Source: Antarctobacter aquimaris
GTDB taxonomy: Bacteria; Pseudomonadota; Alphaproteobacteria; Rhodobacterales; Rhodobacteraceae
Direction of reading: 5' to 3'
Length of the DNA: 64,000 nucleotides
Assembly: GCF_900184945.1 (NCBI RefSeq)
Contig: NZ_FXYF01000009.1
Coordinates: 1-64,000, forward strand
The notes under the pieces are model-generated. The model was given only the letters and a program-made list of their open reading frames with translations. It was not told where the DNA came from and did not search any database. Both the position numbers and the translations under genes were made by a program. Below are positions 52,168 to 61,898 of the stretch, piece after piece. Within the stretch, counting starts at the first letter, position 1; each line of letters starts with the position of its first letter.

Positions 52168-53244
52168 TCAGCCGACCTTGCAGCCCCAGAAGGACGTGTG
52201 GTCGGCGGCGAAGTAGCCGTCCGCGACCCGGAAATATCCCTGCAGCTCGACGGTGTCGCCTGCAGTCAGCGGCACCATGGTCTGCAGCCAGATCGCGGTG
52301 GCGAGCGAGACGTGGGTGGCGGAGATTTCGCCGAGGGAGCCGCGGATTTCAGTGGTGCCGTTCAGGACCAGCCGCCCGCGCATGCGGGCCGTGGCGCTGG
52401 CGTTGATCTTGTAGAGCAGCGTCGCGCCGAAGAGGTAGGTGCCGTCCACGGGGGCGACGAAGTGGTTGTTCGCAGCGTCGAAGGCGCCCTGGTCGTTGGT
52501 GTCGGTGTTGTTGAGGCCGATCTTCGTCCAGGTCCCGACGCCCACGTAGTTGTCGTAGTTCGTCCAGGCCTTGAAGCGGGGCAGCCGGGGCTGGTCCACA
52601 ATGCCGGTGGCGTTGTCGACGCTGAGCCCGTCGAAGAAGGTGCTGCCGTCGGCCGAGACCGCGATCCGGAATCGGTCAGAGCCGAAGAGGCCGACCAGCG
52701 CCTTGGTCACGAAGCCGGTCTGGAGCGTCAGGCCGAGATCGTCGCCCGCAGCCTCCTTGTTCATGGTGTAGAAGAGATCGCCCGTGCCGCCCTCGGCCAC
52801 GGTCTTCGCCGTCCAGAGCGCCGCGTTCAGCTTGGCAGAGAACGGGTTCGCAGCGTCGGCTGCCGTGCCCAGTCCCAAGAGCTCAAGGTTCTGCAGCGCC
52901 GTCGGCGTGGTGCCGACCCAGTTTGCGCCGTCATAGACCAAGAGCAGGCCTTCGTCCTCGACCCACGCGCGCCAGCCGGTCCGCGGCGGAAGTCGCAGCC
53001 AGGCGCCGTCGGTCCAGAGCGCGACGTTCAGGTCCCAGCCCGCCCAGTCGCCCGTCGCGCCCGAGCCGACGATGTAGCGGTCGCCATCGGCGGGAGAACC
53101 GGGCGGTGCCGTCAGATCCCGGTCGAGGACGGAGAGCTGGACGAGCCCGTCGAGGATCCTCAGCGCCTCGTTGTGGGTGACATGCTTCTGGGCCTGCGCC
53201 GCGAGGATGTAGGGCAGCAGGAGATGGGTCGTGGCGTCGGACAT
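52168..53244 (-). CDS. DUF2793 phage tail protein
   Basis: 358 residues. The N-terminal DUF2793 region is typical (TTHLLLPYILAAQAQKHVTH, then NEALRILDGLVQLSVLDRDL and PADGDRYIVGSGATGDWAGW). The C-terminal part is a beta-sandwich-like domain (APVDGTYLFGATLLYKINAS) similar to C1q-type receptor-binding tips. It lies directly behind the TIM-barrel tail protein, so it probably forms or attaches to the tail tip or fibre. Only the C-terminal third survives in prophage 1. Confidence 0.82.
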   Translation of the reverse strand: MSDATTHLLLPYILAAQAQKHVTHNEALRILDGLVQLSVLDRDLTAPPGSPADGDRYIVGSGATGDWAGWDLNVALWTDGAWLRLPPRTGWRAWVEDEGLLLVYDGANWVGTTPTALQNLELLGLGTAADAANPFSAKLNAALWTAKTVAEGGTGDLFYTMNKEAAGDDLGLTLQTGFVTKALVGLFGSDRFRIAVSADGSTFFDGLSVDNATGIVDQPRLPRFKAWTNYDNYVGVGTWTKIGLNNTDTNDQGAFDAANNHFVAPVDGTYLFGATLLYKINASATARMRGRLVLNGTTEIRGSLGEISATHVSLATAIWLQTMVPLTAGDTVELQGYFRVADGYFAADHTSFWGCKVG

Positions 53245-53254
53245 GGGATGGCCT

Positions 53255-56200
53255 TCAGAACAAGAGCGTGACGGTCTTGGGTGCGCCCCGCCCGATGAGG
53301 GCGGAGAGCTGGAAGATGCGGATGTCGAGCGTGTCGCCGGGGCCGAGCGGCGCGCCCCAGTCGGCGGTCTGGTCGGCGCTGCTGTAGACTGCGCTGGTGG
53401 TGGCGGTGCTCAGCACCCGCTTCACGGTCGTGCCGTCGAGGATCTCGACCTCGTAGGCCTCGGTTTCCTCTGCGAGAGCCGCCTCGGCCGCGCCCCAGTT
53501 GTCGGCCGCGAGCGACCGGGACCGACGCGTCCAGCGGATGGTGAGATCGCCGGGAGTGCGGGGGCGACGCCACGGCTGCTCCACATGGGCCACGGAGAAC
53601 GGACGAAGCCCTACGCCCGCAGGCGTGAAGGATTGCGCCACATAGGTCTCGTCGCTGACGAGACGGCTCGCCGGGCCGATGCGCCAGTTCCACGGCAATC
53701 CGAGATCGGCCTCGGCGATCGGCAGAGACGCCAGCGCGGTGTCCAGCACCACGACCCGCGCGCCTGCCGGAGCCGGGTTGCCCATCGCGCCTTCGGTGCC
53801 CCGCTGGCCGCGCAGGAGCCGGGTCAGACTATAGCGGCCAGGTGCCAGAAGCTCGGCCGCGCCCGCCTGCACGATCTCCCAGGTGCCGGGCGCGGTTTCC
53901 ACTCCCAGCGCGTTGGCCCCTCCGAACAGGGTCAGGTCGGTGACACTTTCCAAGGTGCCGGTGAGCAGATCGACCACCAGCGCGTTTCCGAGATCGAAAC
54001 GCGAGCTGGGGCCCGGATAGAAGTCGGTGACCAGAGCCCCGATCCGGGCGCGACTGCCGAAGGTGGTCAGCAGCTCGAAGCCATCGGTCGAGGGGCTGCG
54101 GAACACAGCCATCTCACCCGGCCAGGGAACCGCGTGCGCCGCGACCAGCGGCCGATGTGCGGGCTGATCCTCGGTCAGCTGCGGCAGGTCCATCAGCACC
54201 GCATCCGGCGCGCCGAACACGACCGCCCGCGTCAGCGACGCCGCGCGGGGATCGCCGGGCGGCAGGTCGTAGGTCGCGCGGTCCTGGCGGACCGCCTCGA
54301 TGCCCCGCGCCTCGGCGTCGGCGATGGAGACGAGCCGCAGATCGACCAGCCGCCCGTCATGCGCGAGCTGGATCGCATCGGCCGGGTCCAGCGCGAGCCG
54401 CGAGGGCGGCAGACGGAACACCGCCGTCTCGCGACCGACCCACGCCTCCATCAGCGCGCGGCGGCAGCGCCGCTCGGCCTCCTCTGGCGGCACGGCCATC
54501 GGGAAGGACTCGGAGGCGATGCGCGTGGTGTCCACCGTGATGCGCCGGGCCTCGACGAGGGCGGCGTCATAATCCTCGTCGGCGCGGGCGACCTGCCACT
54601 TCAGCGCCTGCGGCAGTTCGGTCTCCTGACCGCGGGTCAGCTCCAGCACGTCGCCCTCGCGAGCGGCGACCAGTCCGTCAGGCGCGAGGGTCGCGACGGA
54701 GGCCCGGCCGCGCATCACGAAACGGATCACGCCCTCGGTCTCGACCGCGTCGAAGCCGAAGTGGCGCGACAGCGTGGTGATCGAGGCGCGCGGGCTTTCG
54801 AGCGCCGTGATGGCGTAACCCTCGACCGCACCCCAGAGCCCGGAGACGTCGATCCTCGACTCGGGCATCCCGGTCCGCAGGCAGAGGTGCCGGACGAGTG
54901 CGGCCAGCGACACTGCGCCGAGCCGCCCGGTCAACCAATGCCCGAGCCGCCAGTTCGCACCGTCCGTCCAGACGTCGGTCAGCGCCGGAAAGAACGGATA
55001 GGGCCGCGCATCCCAGGTCCAGGCCGCGCATTCGGGGACGTGCACCATCCGGCCGCCGTAACCCGAGGACAGCGGGTTGTTCGCGGCCTCGCCCCACCAG
55101 AGATACGTCGCCTCGAGATAGGCCCGCTGGATCGCGTCGTCGCGCCAGCCCCGCGAGAAATGCGGCGTGAAGCTCTCGGAGGACTTCGAATCGAAGAAGA
55201 CGTTGGGCTGGTTGGTGCCCCGGTCGATGGCGGGACAGCCGAGCTCGGTGAACCAGATGGGCTTGGACTCCGGCACCCACGCCGTCGGCGTGCCGCTCTC
55301 CACCCCGCCCGGGCGGTCGTAGTGCTCGTTCGACCACCAGGCGCGCAGATCCTTGTAGCGGAAGACCCATGGCTTGGCCGCCGCGCCGTCCGTGATAGGG
55401 GTCCGCACCTGCGCGGTGCGATCCACCGCGCTGGCATAGAACCAGTCGAAGCCTTCGCCGCCCGCGATGTTCCCCTGCAGGTAGGCGCGGTCGTAGATCG
55501 CGGGCCAGCCCTCGGCCGCGTCCGCATGCTCGAAGCCGTCGCGCCAGTCCGACAGCGGCATGTAGTTGTCGATCCCGACGAAATCGATCTCCGGATCGGC
55601 CCAGAGCGGATCGAGATGGAAGTACACGTCGCCCGAGCCGTCGCCCGGCTGGTGTCCGAAATACTCCGACCAGTCGGCGGCATAGCCGATCTTCGTCCCG
55701 GACCCGAGGATCGAGCGGACATCCGCAAGCAGGTCCCGATACGCCTGCACCGCCGGATAGGTACTGGCCCCAGAGCGGATCGTCGTCAGCCCCGGCATCT
55801 CGGTGCCGATCAGGAAGGAGTCGACCCCGCCCGCCGCCGCGCAGAGATGGGCGTAGTGCAACACCATGCGCCGCAGGCCCCAATCGCCGGAGGGGCCGGT
55901 CCACGAAACCGACTGACCCGAGACGCTGAAGCTGGCGGGCGTGGCCGCGCCGAACAGCGCCACGACCTGGCTCGCCGCCGTGGCGGTCTTGTCCACGGTC
56001 CCGGCGAACCCCGCCGCAGGAGAACAGGTGATCCGCCCCCGCCAGGGGAAGGCAGGCTGGCCGGTCTCCGCGGCGTTGTCGGAATACGGGTTCGGCAGCG
56101 TGTTGCCGGGCGGCACATCCATCAGGATGAACGGGTAGAAGGTGACGCGCAGCCCGCGGGCCTTCATCTCCTGGATCGCCTGCACCACCGCGAAGTCGGA

Positions 56201-57220
56201 GGGCGTGCCGCCATAGACCGGACGGTCCTCGTCGTCGCGGCTCACGAGGAAGGCGCTGGCGCGGCTCACGCCGTTCACCGACCAGCTGGCGGGGGTGGTC
56301 GATTTGGCCGACACCTCGACGCCCGGCCGCACCTTGCAGGTGCCCGCGCGCAGATCGTCGCCGAACCAGGCTACGACGAGACTGACGCTCTCGACCGCCG
56401 GGGCCATGGCCTGAAGCCGGTCCAGTGACTCCACCATGTCCGTTGCATCCGGCAGCGCGTTCAGGTTCTCGGGCACCGTCGTGCCGCCATCGGTCTTGCG
56501 GATCGCTTGCGTCGCGTAGGTGAACTCGCCCGAGGCTGGGATCATGGTGACGGCGCGGGTCAGCCCCTCGGCGGTGTCGGGATCGGCGAGCGGCCGGAAC
56601 ACCTCGAAGGACAGCTGCGGCAGGCGGTTGCCGTAGGTCGAGAGCGCCAGCTCTTCGAAGACCACATAGGCGGTGCCGCGATAGGCGGGCGTGTTGGCGG
56701 CGCCCATCTTCGCCGCGATGAACGGATCGGGGCTCTGCACCTCGTCGCCGGGATACCAGCGCCAGGTGACGCCGGAGAGGTCCATCGGCTTGCCGTCGGC
56801 CCAGACGCCGCCAATGCCGGTGATCGGGCCTTCGCAGAGCGCCACGGCGAAGGAGGCGTAGTAGAGATACTCGGTGGTCTTGACCTTGCCGCCCCCGCCG
56901 CCCTTGCCGCCCCCTTGGGTGGTGGTCTTCGTCTCCTCGCGGAAATCCGTCGCCCAGATGATGTTGCCGCCCATGCGCATCCGACCATAGAGCCGCGGGA
57001 TGACCGCGCCTTCGGTGGCCGAGGTAATGCGCAGCGTGTCGAGCCGCGCGCCCTCGATGCGCTGGGTGGGCGCAAGCGACGAGATGATCCAGCTGTCGAC
57101 GACCGAGCCGATGCTGGAGCCGATGAATCCGCCGATGGTGGCGGCGCTGACGCCGAGGATCGCGCCACCGATCGAACCGCCAATGGCGGCGCCGGCGGCA
57201 CCGAGAACAAGCGTTGCCAT
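53255..57220 (-). CDS. phage tail tip protein with TIM-barrel-like domain (host specificity/J type)
   Basis: 1321 residues. The N terminus is a Gly/Ala-rich amphipathic stretch (LVLGAAGAAIGGSIGGAILG). A glycoside-hydrolase TIM-barrel-like region occupies about 420-740 (IGYAADWSEYFGHQPGDGSG, DFVGIDNYMPLSDW, IWFTELGCPAIDRG). A phage-tail/baseplate core follows, and the C-terminal part has fibronectin-like strands (TIRWTRRSRSLAADNW). The order matches the gp15 megatron of gene transfer agents and lambda J. It forms the tail tip and peptidoglycan/receptor contact. Intact here; wholly deleted in prophage 1. Confidence 0.85.
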   Translation of the reverse strand: MATLVLGAAGAAIGGSIGGAILGVSAATIGGFIGSSIGSVVDSWIISSLAPTQRIEGARLDTLRITSATEGAVIPRLYGRMRMGGNIIWATDFREETKTTTQGGGKGGGGGKVKTTEYLYYASFAVALCEGPITGIGGVWADGKPMDLSGVTWRWYPGDEVQSPDPFIAAKMGAANTPAYRGTAYVVFEELALSTYGNRLPQLSFEVFRPLADPDTAEGLTRAVTMIPASGEFTYATQAIRKTDGGTTVPENLNALPDATDMVESLDRLQAMAPAVESVSLVVAWFGDDLRAGTCKVRPGVEVSAKSTTPASWSVNGVSRASAFLVSRDDEDRPVYGGTPSDFAVVQAIQEMKARGLRVTFYPFILMDVPPGNTLPNPYSDNAAETGQPAFPWRGRITCSPAAGFAGTVDKTATAASQVVALFGAATPASFSVSGQSVSWTGPSGDWGLRRMVLHYAHLCAAAGGVDSFLIGTEMPGLTTIRSGASTYPAVQAYRDLLADVRSILGSGTKIGYAADWSEYFGHQPGDGSGDVYFHLDPLWADPEIDFVGIDNYMPLSDWRDGFEHADAAEGWPAIYDRAYLQGNIAGGEGFDWFYASAVDRTAQVRTPITDGAAAKPWVFRYKDLRAWWSNEHYDRPGGVESGTPTAWVPESKPIWFTELGCPAIDRGTNQPNVFFDSKSSESFTPHFSRGWRDDAIQRAYLEATYLWWGEAANNPLSSGYGGRMVHVPECAAWTWDARPYPFFPALTDVWTDGANWRLGHWLTGRLGAVSLAALVRHLCLRTGMPESRIDVSGLWGAVEGYAITALESPRASITTLSRHFGFDAVETEGVIRFVMRGRASVATLAPDGLVAAREGDVLELTRGQETELPQALKWQVARADEDYDAALVEARRITVDTTRIASESFPMAVPPEEAERRCRRALMEAWVGRETAVFRLPPSRLALDPADAIQLAHDGRLVDLRLVSIADAEARGIEAVRQDRATYDLPPGDPRAASLTRAVVFGAPDAVLMDLPQLTEDQPAHRPLVAAHAVPWPGEMAVFRSPSTDGFELLTTFGSRARIGALVTDFYPGPSSRFDLGNALVVDLLTGTLESVTDLTLFGGANALGVETAPGTWEIVQAGAAELLAPGRYSLTRLLRGQRGTEGAMGNPAPAGARVVVLDTALASLPIAEADLGLPWNWRIGPASRLVSDETYVAQSFTPAGVGLRPFSVAHVEQPWRRPRTPGDLTIRWTRRSRSLAADNWGAAEAALAEETEAYEVEILDGTTVKRVLSTATTSAVYSSADQTADWGAPLGPGDTLDIRIFQLSALIGRGAPKTVTLLF

Positions 57221-57229
57221 GTCGGGGTC

Positions 57230-57664
57230 TCAGCGTTGCGGGAACAGGAAGGCGAAGGCGATGCGCCGCCGCCAGGATGGGATGAGCGGTTCCTCGATCA
57301 CGCCGAGCCGCTCATAGGCGTGGAGGAAGCTGTCGGGCGCGGTCAGGATCCCTACATGCTTCGCGATGGCACGGGGCTTCATGCGGAAGAGGACCAGCGC
57401 GCCGGGATCGGCCTCGGCGGGCAGCACCTCAATCAGCATCCGCCGCGCGCCCTCGGCCAGAACCTCGCGCGGTCCGGTCTCGCCCCAGTCCCGGCTGTAG
57501 GGCGGGATCGGGAACGGTTCGGGGCCGACGATCTCGCGCCAGATGCCCCGGGCGAGCCCGAGGCAATCGCAGCCGACACCGCGCAGGCTCGCCTGGTCGT
57601 GGTACGGCGTGCCGAGCCAGGACCGTGCGATGGCGATGACGCCCAGGGGATCGGCGGAGGTCAC
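57230..57664 (-). CDS. NlpC/P60-family tail peptidase
   Basis: 144 residues. The catalytic Cys is in GVGCDCLGLARG and the His in AKHVGILTAPDS, as in phage and GTA (gp14-like) cell-wall peptidases carried on the tail tip. The start overlaps the DUF2163 stop. It would cut peptidoglycan during DNA entry or help in tip assembly. Confidence 0.85.
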   Translation of the reverse strand: MTSADPLGVIAIARSWLGTPYHDQASLRGVGCDCLGLARGIWREIVGPEPFPIPPYSRDWGETGPREVLAEGARRMLIEVLPAEADPGALVLFRMKPRAIAKHVGILTAPDSFLHAYERLGVIEEPLIPSWRRRIAFAFLFPQR

Positions 57665-58545
57665 AGCACGCCTCCCTCGTGCCCACCGTCCTTCGTGGCA
57701 TAGCGCAGCACCGCGTCCTGGCCGGGGATGTGCGGGAAACCGCGGAAGTTGGCGGTGTTCGCGAACTTCGCCCCGCAGGTCTCCATCCGCTTGTCGCAGC
57801 CCGCACGGATGGTGAAGCCGTCGCCCTCGGCGATCGCGCGCACCGGCGCTTCGAGCAGGGTCAGGATCGCCACGCCGTCCGTGACGTCATGGCCGAGCAC
57901 CTCGGTGCGCCGACCCGCGTTCGCGCCGCTGGTCCAGTCCAGCGTACCGAAGGTGAACCAGCCGGAGGTGAAGCCGCCCAGCCCCGAGGCGGTGAAGGCC
58001 CGGTCCCGCAGGAGATCGATGACGGCGCCCGTGCCTTTGTACGTCGGGTTCTCCAGATCGACGCTGCAGCGTGCATCGCCGAGCGCGGCGTCGCAGGTCG
58101 CCTGGAAGGTCCGTCCCACCGTCTGGCCCAACACATGAGCGAGCGAGCGGACCTCGGCGACGAAGGCGAGTCGCCCGCGCCGGATCTGACCGATGGCGCC
58201 CCGCCGCATCAACACGCGCTGGCCGGGATCAGACCAGTTCACCCGCCAGACCTCGATCTCGGCGTTGTCCCAGCGGCCGTCGAGAATGTCGGTCTCGGTG
58301 ATCCGGTCCGAGGTCAGCACGCCCTCCGCATCCTGCGCATCGACCGACAGGTCCGAACCAGAACGGACCTCGGAGGCGGTCAGCCCGCTCTCGGGCTCGA
58401 AGTCGGTGCCGTCGAAGCTCAGCGTCCGGTCATGGTCGGTGAAGCCGAAGGTGACGCCATCGGCGCGCATGATCCGCCAGCACCAGGCGAGCGTCGTCGC
58501 ACCCTCGTCGAGATGGGCCTGCAGCAAAGGATCGAGGGTCTTCAT
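57661..58545 (-). CDS. DUF2163 phage tail protein (GTA gp13-like hub)
   Basis: 294 residues. Features are TTLAWCWRIMRADGVTFGFT, DHDRTLSFDGTDFEPESG at the N terminus and cysteines in ATCDAALGDARCSVDL and AGCDKRMETCGAKFANTANF, a pattern of the C-terminal FAD/BR0599-like region. Overlaps at both ends (ATGA) tie it to DUF2460 and NlpC genes. It is a component of the tail baseplate hub. Confidence 0.85.
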   Translation of the reverse strand: MKTLDPLLQAHLDEGATTLAWCWRIMRADGVTFGFTDHDRTLSFDGTDFEPESGLTASEVRSGSDLSVDAQDAEGVLTSDRITETDILDGRWDNAEIEVWRVNWSDPGQRVLMRRGAIGQIRRGRLAFVAEVRSLAHVLGQTVGRTFQATCDAALGDARCSVDLENPTYKGTGAVIDLLRDRAFTASGLGGFTSGWFTFGTLDWTSGANAGRRTEVLGHDVTDGVAILTLLEAPVRAIAEGDGFTIRAGCDKRMETCGAKFANTANFRGFPHIPGQDAVLRYATKDGGHEGGVL

Positions 58546-59168
58546 CGGCGCAGTTCCAGCAGCGGAATGGAGGTGATCGAACCGAGCCGCTCGAGGTCGA
58601 GCGTCACGTCGAGAACATCGGTGTCGAAACGGACGGGCACGTCGAACTCAAAGCCTGCACTGATTACGACGCCGATACCCGGGGCGGCGCTGAAGGTGAC
58701 GAAGCCGGTGGTCGTGTCGACCGACCAGCCGCCGAGCTGCTCGATCCCGCCGAGCGCGATGCGCACGCTGCCCGCCACCGGCTTCGCGATGGCGCGCGTC
58801 CAGGATTGCACACCGGAGGCGTAGCGCTTCACCAGCTGGAAGGCGGTCGTCGCGCCGTCGCCGGTGCCGATCGCCTGGTCGGCGGGCGATGGCGTGCCCG
58901 AAGGCAGGCAGGACTTGTGGTCGCCCCAGTCCTTGAACCGGAAGCCATGCAGCCGACCGTTGCGCGCCTCGAAGAAGGCGACGACGGCGGCGAGATCGTC
59001 GGCGCGGCGGATGCCGTAGGCGACATCGTAGCGGCGGCGGCTGTTCGCCCAGCTGGCGTTGCGCTCCTCGTCGCCCGAGGCGAGCTCGACGATCTGCGTG
59101 CGCCGCTCGGGTCCGCCCCGCGCGCCGCGGCTGATATTGTCGGGAAACCGGACCTCGTGAAACGCCAT
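58542..59168 (-). CDS. DUF2460 phage tail protein (GTA gp12-like distal tail protein)
   Basis: 208 residues from the ATG at 59168, which overlaps the tape measure stop. The start MAFHEVRFPDNISRGARGGP and the block GRLHGFRFKDWGDHKSC are diagnostic. It forms the distal tail ring linking tube and hub. The frame is open far upstream of 59168, but that part is a shadow of the tape measure gene. Confidence 0.87.
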   Translation of the reverse strand: MAFHEVRFPDNISRGARGGPERRTQIVELASGDEERNASWANSRRRYDVAYGIRRADDLAAVVAFFEARNGRLHGFRFKDWGDHKSCLPSGTPSPADQAIGTGDGATTAFQLVKRYASGVQSWTRAIAKPVAGSVRIALGGIEQLGGWSVDTTTGFVTFSAAPGIGVVISAGFEFDVPVRFDTDVLDVTLDLERLGSITSIPLLELRR

Positions 59169-61585
59169 CACATGCCCCTCCGCCCGAGCGACACGGCACG
59201 GGCGATGTCGGCCGCGACCTGTGTGCGGGACTGCCTGAAGCTCTCGGCGTCGCGGGCCATGATAGTGACGTTGACGCCGCCGCCCGCGCCGTAGCTCTGC
59301 GCCTCGCGCCGCGACAGCACCCGTTCGCCGCGTTGCAGGATCGCGGGCACCTCGTCGTGACGAAGCCCGGCCATGCCGCCGCCATGCATTCGCGGCGCGG
59401 CAGCAAAAGCGATGGCCGGGACCATGCGCGAGGGCCCCGCGGACCCCACCATCCCGCCCGCATGCAGGACGTTGGCGAAGATCCCGCCCGCCCCGGAGAA
59501 CACGCCGGAGAGCGCATTGGCGATCGGCCCGAGGATGAAGCGCCGCGCAGCCAGCTGGGCGAGATCGGCGAGCAGCGAGGTGACGAGGTCGCGGAAGTTC
59601 AGCTTGCCGGTCTTCACGAACTGGCCCACCGCGTTCTCGGCGGACTGGAAGGCGCCGACGAGGCTCTGGCCGATGTCGCCGCCAATCTCGCGCGCCTTGC
59701 TGGCGTAATCCGACAGCGCTGCCGTGACCGCCTGCCACCCGGTGACGGCGGCCTCGGTCGCGGGCTCCGCGGCAGCGGCGGCAGCTCCGGTCGCCGCGCC
59801 TGCACCTGTGGCGGCGCGTCCGGCTTCACCAAGCGCCGTCTCCAGCCGCTCGGCAGCACCAGTGGCCTCGGTCAGCGCATCGGCACTGGCCTCGTCGGTG
59901 CCGCGCACAGCGTCGCGGAGCGCCTGCCAGCTTTCGACGGGCGCGCGGGCCCCTTCGGCCAGATCGCGCGCGGCCCCGTGATAGAGGTTCGCGGACTCGA
60001 GCGCCCGGTTCGCCGCGTCGGTCAGGCCGAGATCGGGCGCGGTCAGCGGGTTGTCCTCGAAGGCCCGGTCGAACGCCGCCTGCGCCGCCGTCGTGGCAGC
60101 ACTGGCCGCGCCCTCGAAGCGGTTCTCGATCTCGCCAAGGTCGAGGTCGGGCACCAGCGAGATGCGGCGCTCCGACCCGAGGGCTTCGAGCCCTTGGTTG
60201 ATCCCGCCGATGAAGCCGTTGATGCGCGAGACCACGCCGTTGAGCATCGCCTCGACCCCGTCGACCAGGCTGTTGGCCGCCTGGAACGCCAGATCCCCGA
60301 TGGCGGCGGGCAACAGGCCCCAGATCGCCTTGATCGCCTCATAGGCGCCTTCGAAGGTGTTCGCGGCGGTGTTGCCGAAACCGACGACGCTGTCGATGGC
60401 GCTTTGCATCCCGGAGGCGGCGTCGGCCTTCAGGTCGAAGAACATCGTCGTGGCGGCCGCGCCCGCCGCAGCGGCGCCCGTCTTGATCCGCTCCCAGACC
60501 TCGACCGCGAGGTCCTTCAGGAGCGACATCGCCTCGCCGAAGCCGCCCGCACCGGAGACGAGGCGGGTGAACTGGTAGACGAGCTCGCCCGCGCCCACGA
60601 TGAGCGCGCCGATGCCGGTGCGGATCAGCGCCCCACGCAGGACGACCAGCGCCGTGGCGAACCCACGAACCGAGAGCGCCGCAGCGGCCATGCCAGCAAC
60701 CCACCGTCCCGCGAGGAAGGCCGCGAAGGTGGCGGCATAGGTCGTCAGGCGGCCGATGTTGTCGAAGAGGCTCCGGATCGCGACACCGAGCGGACCAGTC
60801 CTGCTGGCCACAGCCGCCATGGCGTTGGCGACCGCCTCCAGCGCGGGGGCTGCAGCGACGGCCAGCTGGTTCGACAGCCCGCGCCAGATCAGCCCGAGAC
60901 GCGAGATCGCGTCGTTCGTGCGCTCGATCTGATCGGCGTCCTGCTCGGAGACCACGACCCCGAAAGCGAGCACGTCCTCCGTCGCCTGGCGCAGCGTCGC
61001 GGTGTCGATCCGCGACATGGCGATGGAGCCTTCCTCACCGAAGAGCTGGCCCGCGACGGCGGCGCGCTCTGCAGCGGGCACGAAGCTCTCGATGGCGGCG
61101 TTGATCGCGCCCACACGCTGGTCCAACGGCAATGCGATCAGCTCGTTGGCGGAAAGCCCGAGCCGGTCCAGCGCATCGGCGGCGGGACCGGTCCCGGCGG
61201 CCGCCTGGCTGAGACGGCGCGTCAGATCCTTGGTCGCCTGCTCGATGCCGGACATGGAAACGCCCGCCAGCGCGCCCGCACGCTCCAGCGTCTGGACCGA
61301 AGCGACCGTGGTGCCGAGGGACTGGGCAAGCTTGGCCTGTGCATCGACCGTCTGCAGGCCGGACCGGATCATCGCCACGCCAGCGGCCGCTGCGGCTGCA
61401 ACGGCGGCGGCCGCCGCGACCCGCACCGGCCGCGAGAACGCCGCGAGCCGGGTGTTCGCCGCTTCCATCTCCCGGCTCAGCCGTCCGAAGCCGCGCGATC
61501 CAGCTTCACCCACGCCTTCCAGCTCGGCGCGCACCTGCCTCCCGCCCACGGCCGCGAGGCGGACGCTGACCCTCTTCTCAGCCAT
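59168..61585 (-). CDS. phage tail tape measure protein
   Basis: 805 residues. A basic start (MAEKRVSVRLAAVGGRQVRA), an Ala-rich hydrophobic segment at 55-72, then long helical stretches. A second hydrophobic region is at about 320-360 (AAFLAGRWVAGMAAAALSVR), and the C-terminal part is rich in Ala and Gly with a lambda-type end (NFRDLVTSLLADLAQLAARR, MVPAIAFAAAPRMHGGGMAG). It sets tail length; 805 residues would suit a tail of roughly 100-120 nm by the usual rule of 1.5 angstrom per residue. The N-terminal 368 residues are nearly identical in prophage 1. Confidence 0.88.
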   Translation of the reverse strand: MAEKRVSVRLAAVGGRQVRAELEGVGEAGSRGFGRLSREMEAANTRLAAFSRPVRVAAAAAVAAAAAAGVAMIRSGLQTVDAQAKLAQSLGTTVASVQTLERAGALAGVSMSGIEQATKDLTRRLSQAAAGTGPAADALDRLGLSANELIALPLDQRVGAINAAIESFVPAAERAAVAGQLFGEEGSIAMSRIDTATLRQATEDVLAFGVVVSEQDADQIERTNDAISRLGLIWRGLSNQLAVAAAPALEAVANAMAAVASRTGPLGVAIRSLFDNIGRLTTYAATFAAFLAGRWVAGMAAAALSVRGFATALVVLRGALIRTGIGALIVGAGELVYQFTRLVSGAGGFGEAMSLLKDLAVEVWERIKTGAAAAGAAATTMFFDLKADAASGMQSAIDSVVGFGNTAANTFEGAYEAIKAIWGLLPAAIGDLAFQAANSLVDGVEAMLNGVVSRINGFIGGINQGLEALGSERRISLVPDLDLGEIENRFEGAASAATTAAQAAFDRAFEDNPLTAPDLGLTDAANRALESANLYHGAARDLAEGARAPVESWQALRDAVRGTDEASADALTEATGAAERLETALGEAGRAATGAGAATGAAAAAAEPATEAAVTGWQAVTAALSDYASKAREIGGDIGQSLVGAFQSAENAVGQFVKTGKLNFRDLVTSLLADLAQLAARRFILGPIANALSGVFSGAGGIFANVLHAGGMVGSAGPSRMVPAIAFAAAPRMHGGGMAGLRHDEVPAILQRGERVLSRREAQSYGAGGGVNVTIMARDAESFRQSRTQVAADIARAVSLGRRGM

Positions 61586-61898
61586 GGGAGTGATCCATCT
61601 GTTCGTTGAGCTTGGCGACCATCACCGCTTCGATGACCGGCAGCACTTCGGCCATGGCGAGCGGCGGCACGCCGAGGGCGTCACCGAGCGCCAGCGCCGC
61701 CGACATGTCCCAGCCGATCACCGCGCCGGGCAGGACACGCAGCTGGCCGCCGAGGCGGCCGACGAGGTCCCAGACCTGCCAACCCTCCGGTGTTTCCGGG
61801 CGATTCAGCCGCGCCGGGCAGTCCGGGCAGGCTTGCGCGCAGGCTTCGCAGTAGCGCTCGCCCCCGCCGAAGGACCATTCGGCGAGAGCGCGGAGGCG
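61578..61898 (-). CDS. -1 frameshift extension of the tail assembly chaperone (GT-like), prophage 2
   Basis: Entered by slippage on A-AAA-AAC (minus strand, 61904-61898). It adds 106 residues to the first 115 (221 in total) and ends 8 bases inside the tape measure gene. It has the same Cys-x2-Cys-x3-Cys-x2-Cys cluster as prophage 1; the two extensions differ at only a few positions although the DNA has silent changes. Confidence 0.75.
   Translation of the reverse strand, partial: RLRALAEWSFGGGERYCEACAQACPDCPARLNRPETPEGWQVWDLVGRLGGQLRVLPGAVIGWDMSAALALGDALGVPPLAMAEVLPVIEAVMVAKLNEQMDHSHG

Noticed and set aside
53231-56428. Long plus-strand open frame (1065 codons) opposite the TIM-barrel tail protein
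   Set aside because: Arg/Gly/Pro/His-rich antisense translation of a high-GC gene; the minus-strand frame has the family motifs and ATGA-coupled neighbours.
53255-59168. Prophage 2 tail block as the chromosomal gene transfer agent cluster
   Set aside because: The gp12-gp15-like order matches, but the cluster continues with DUF2793, a DUF6127 membrane protein, an M15 endolysin and spanins and lacks GTA head genes; the prophage 1 relatives carry a phage methylase and P27 terminase.
59333-61609. Plus-strand open frame opposite the tape measure gene
   Set aside because: Antisense shadow; also found opposite the truncated tape measure at 16016-17179, with no start context or domain.
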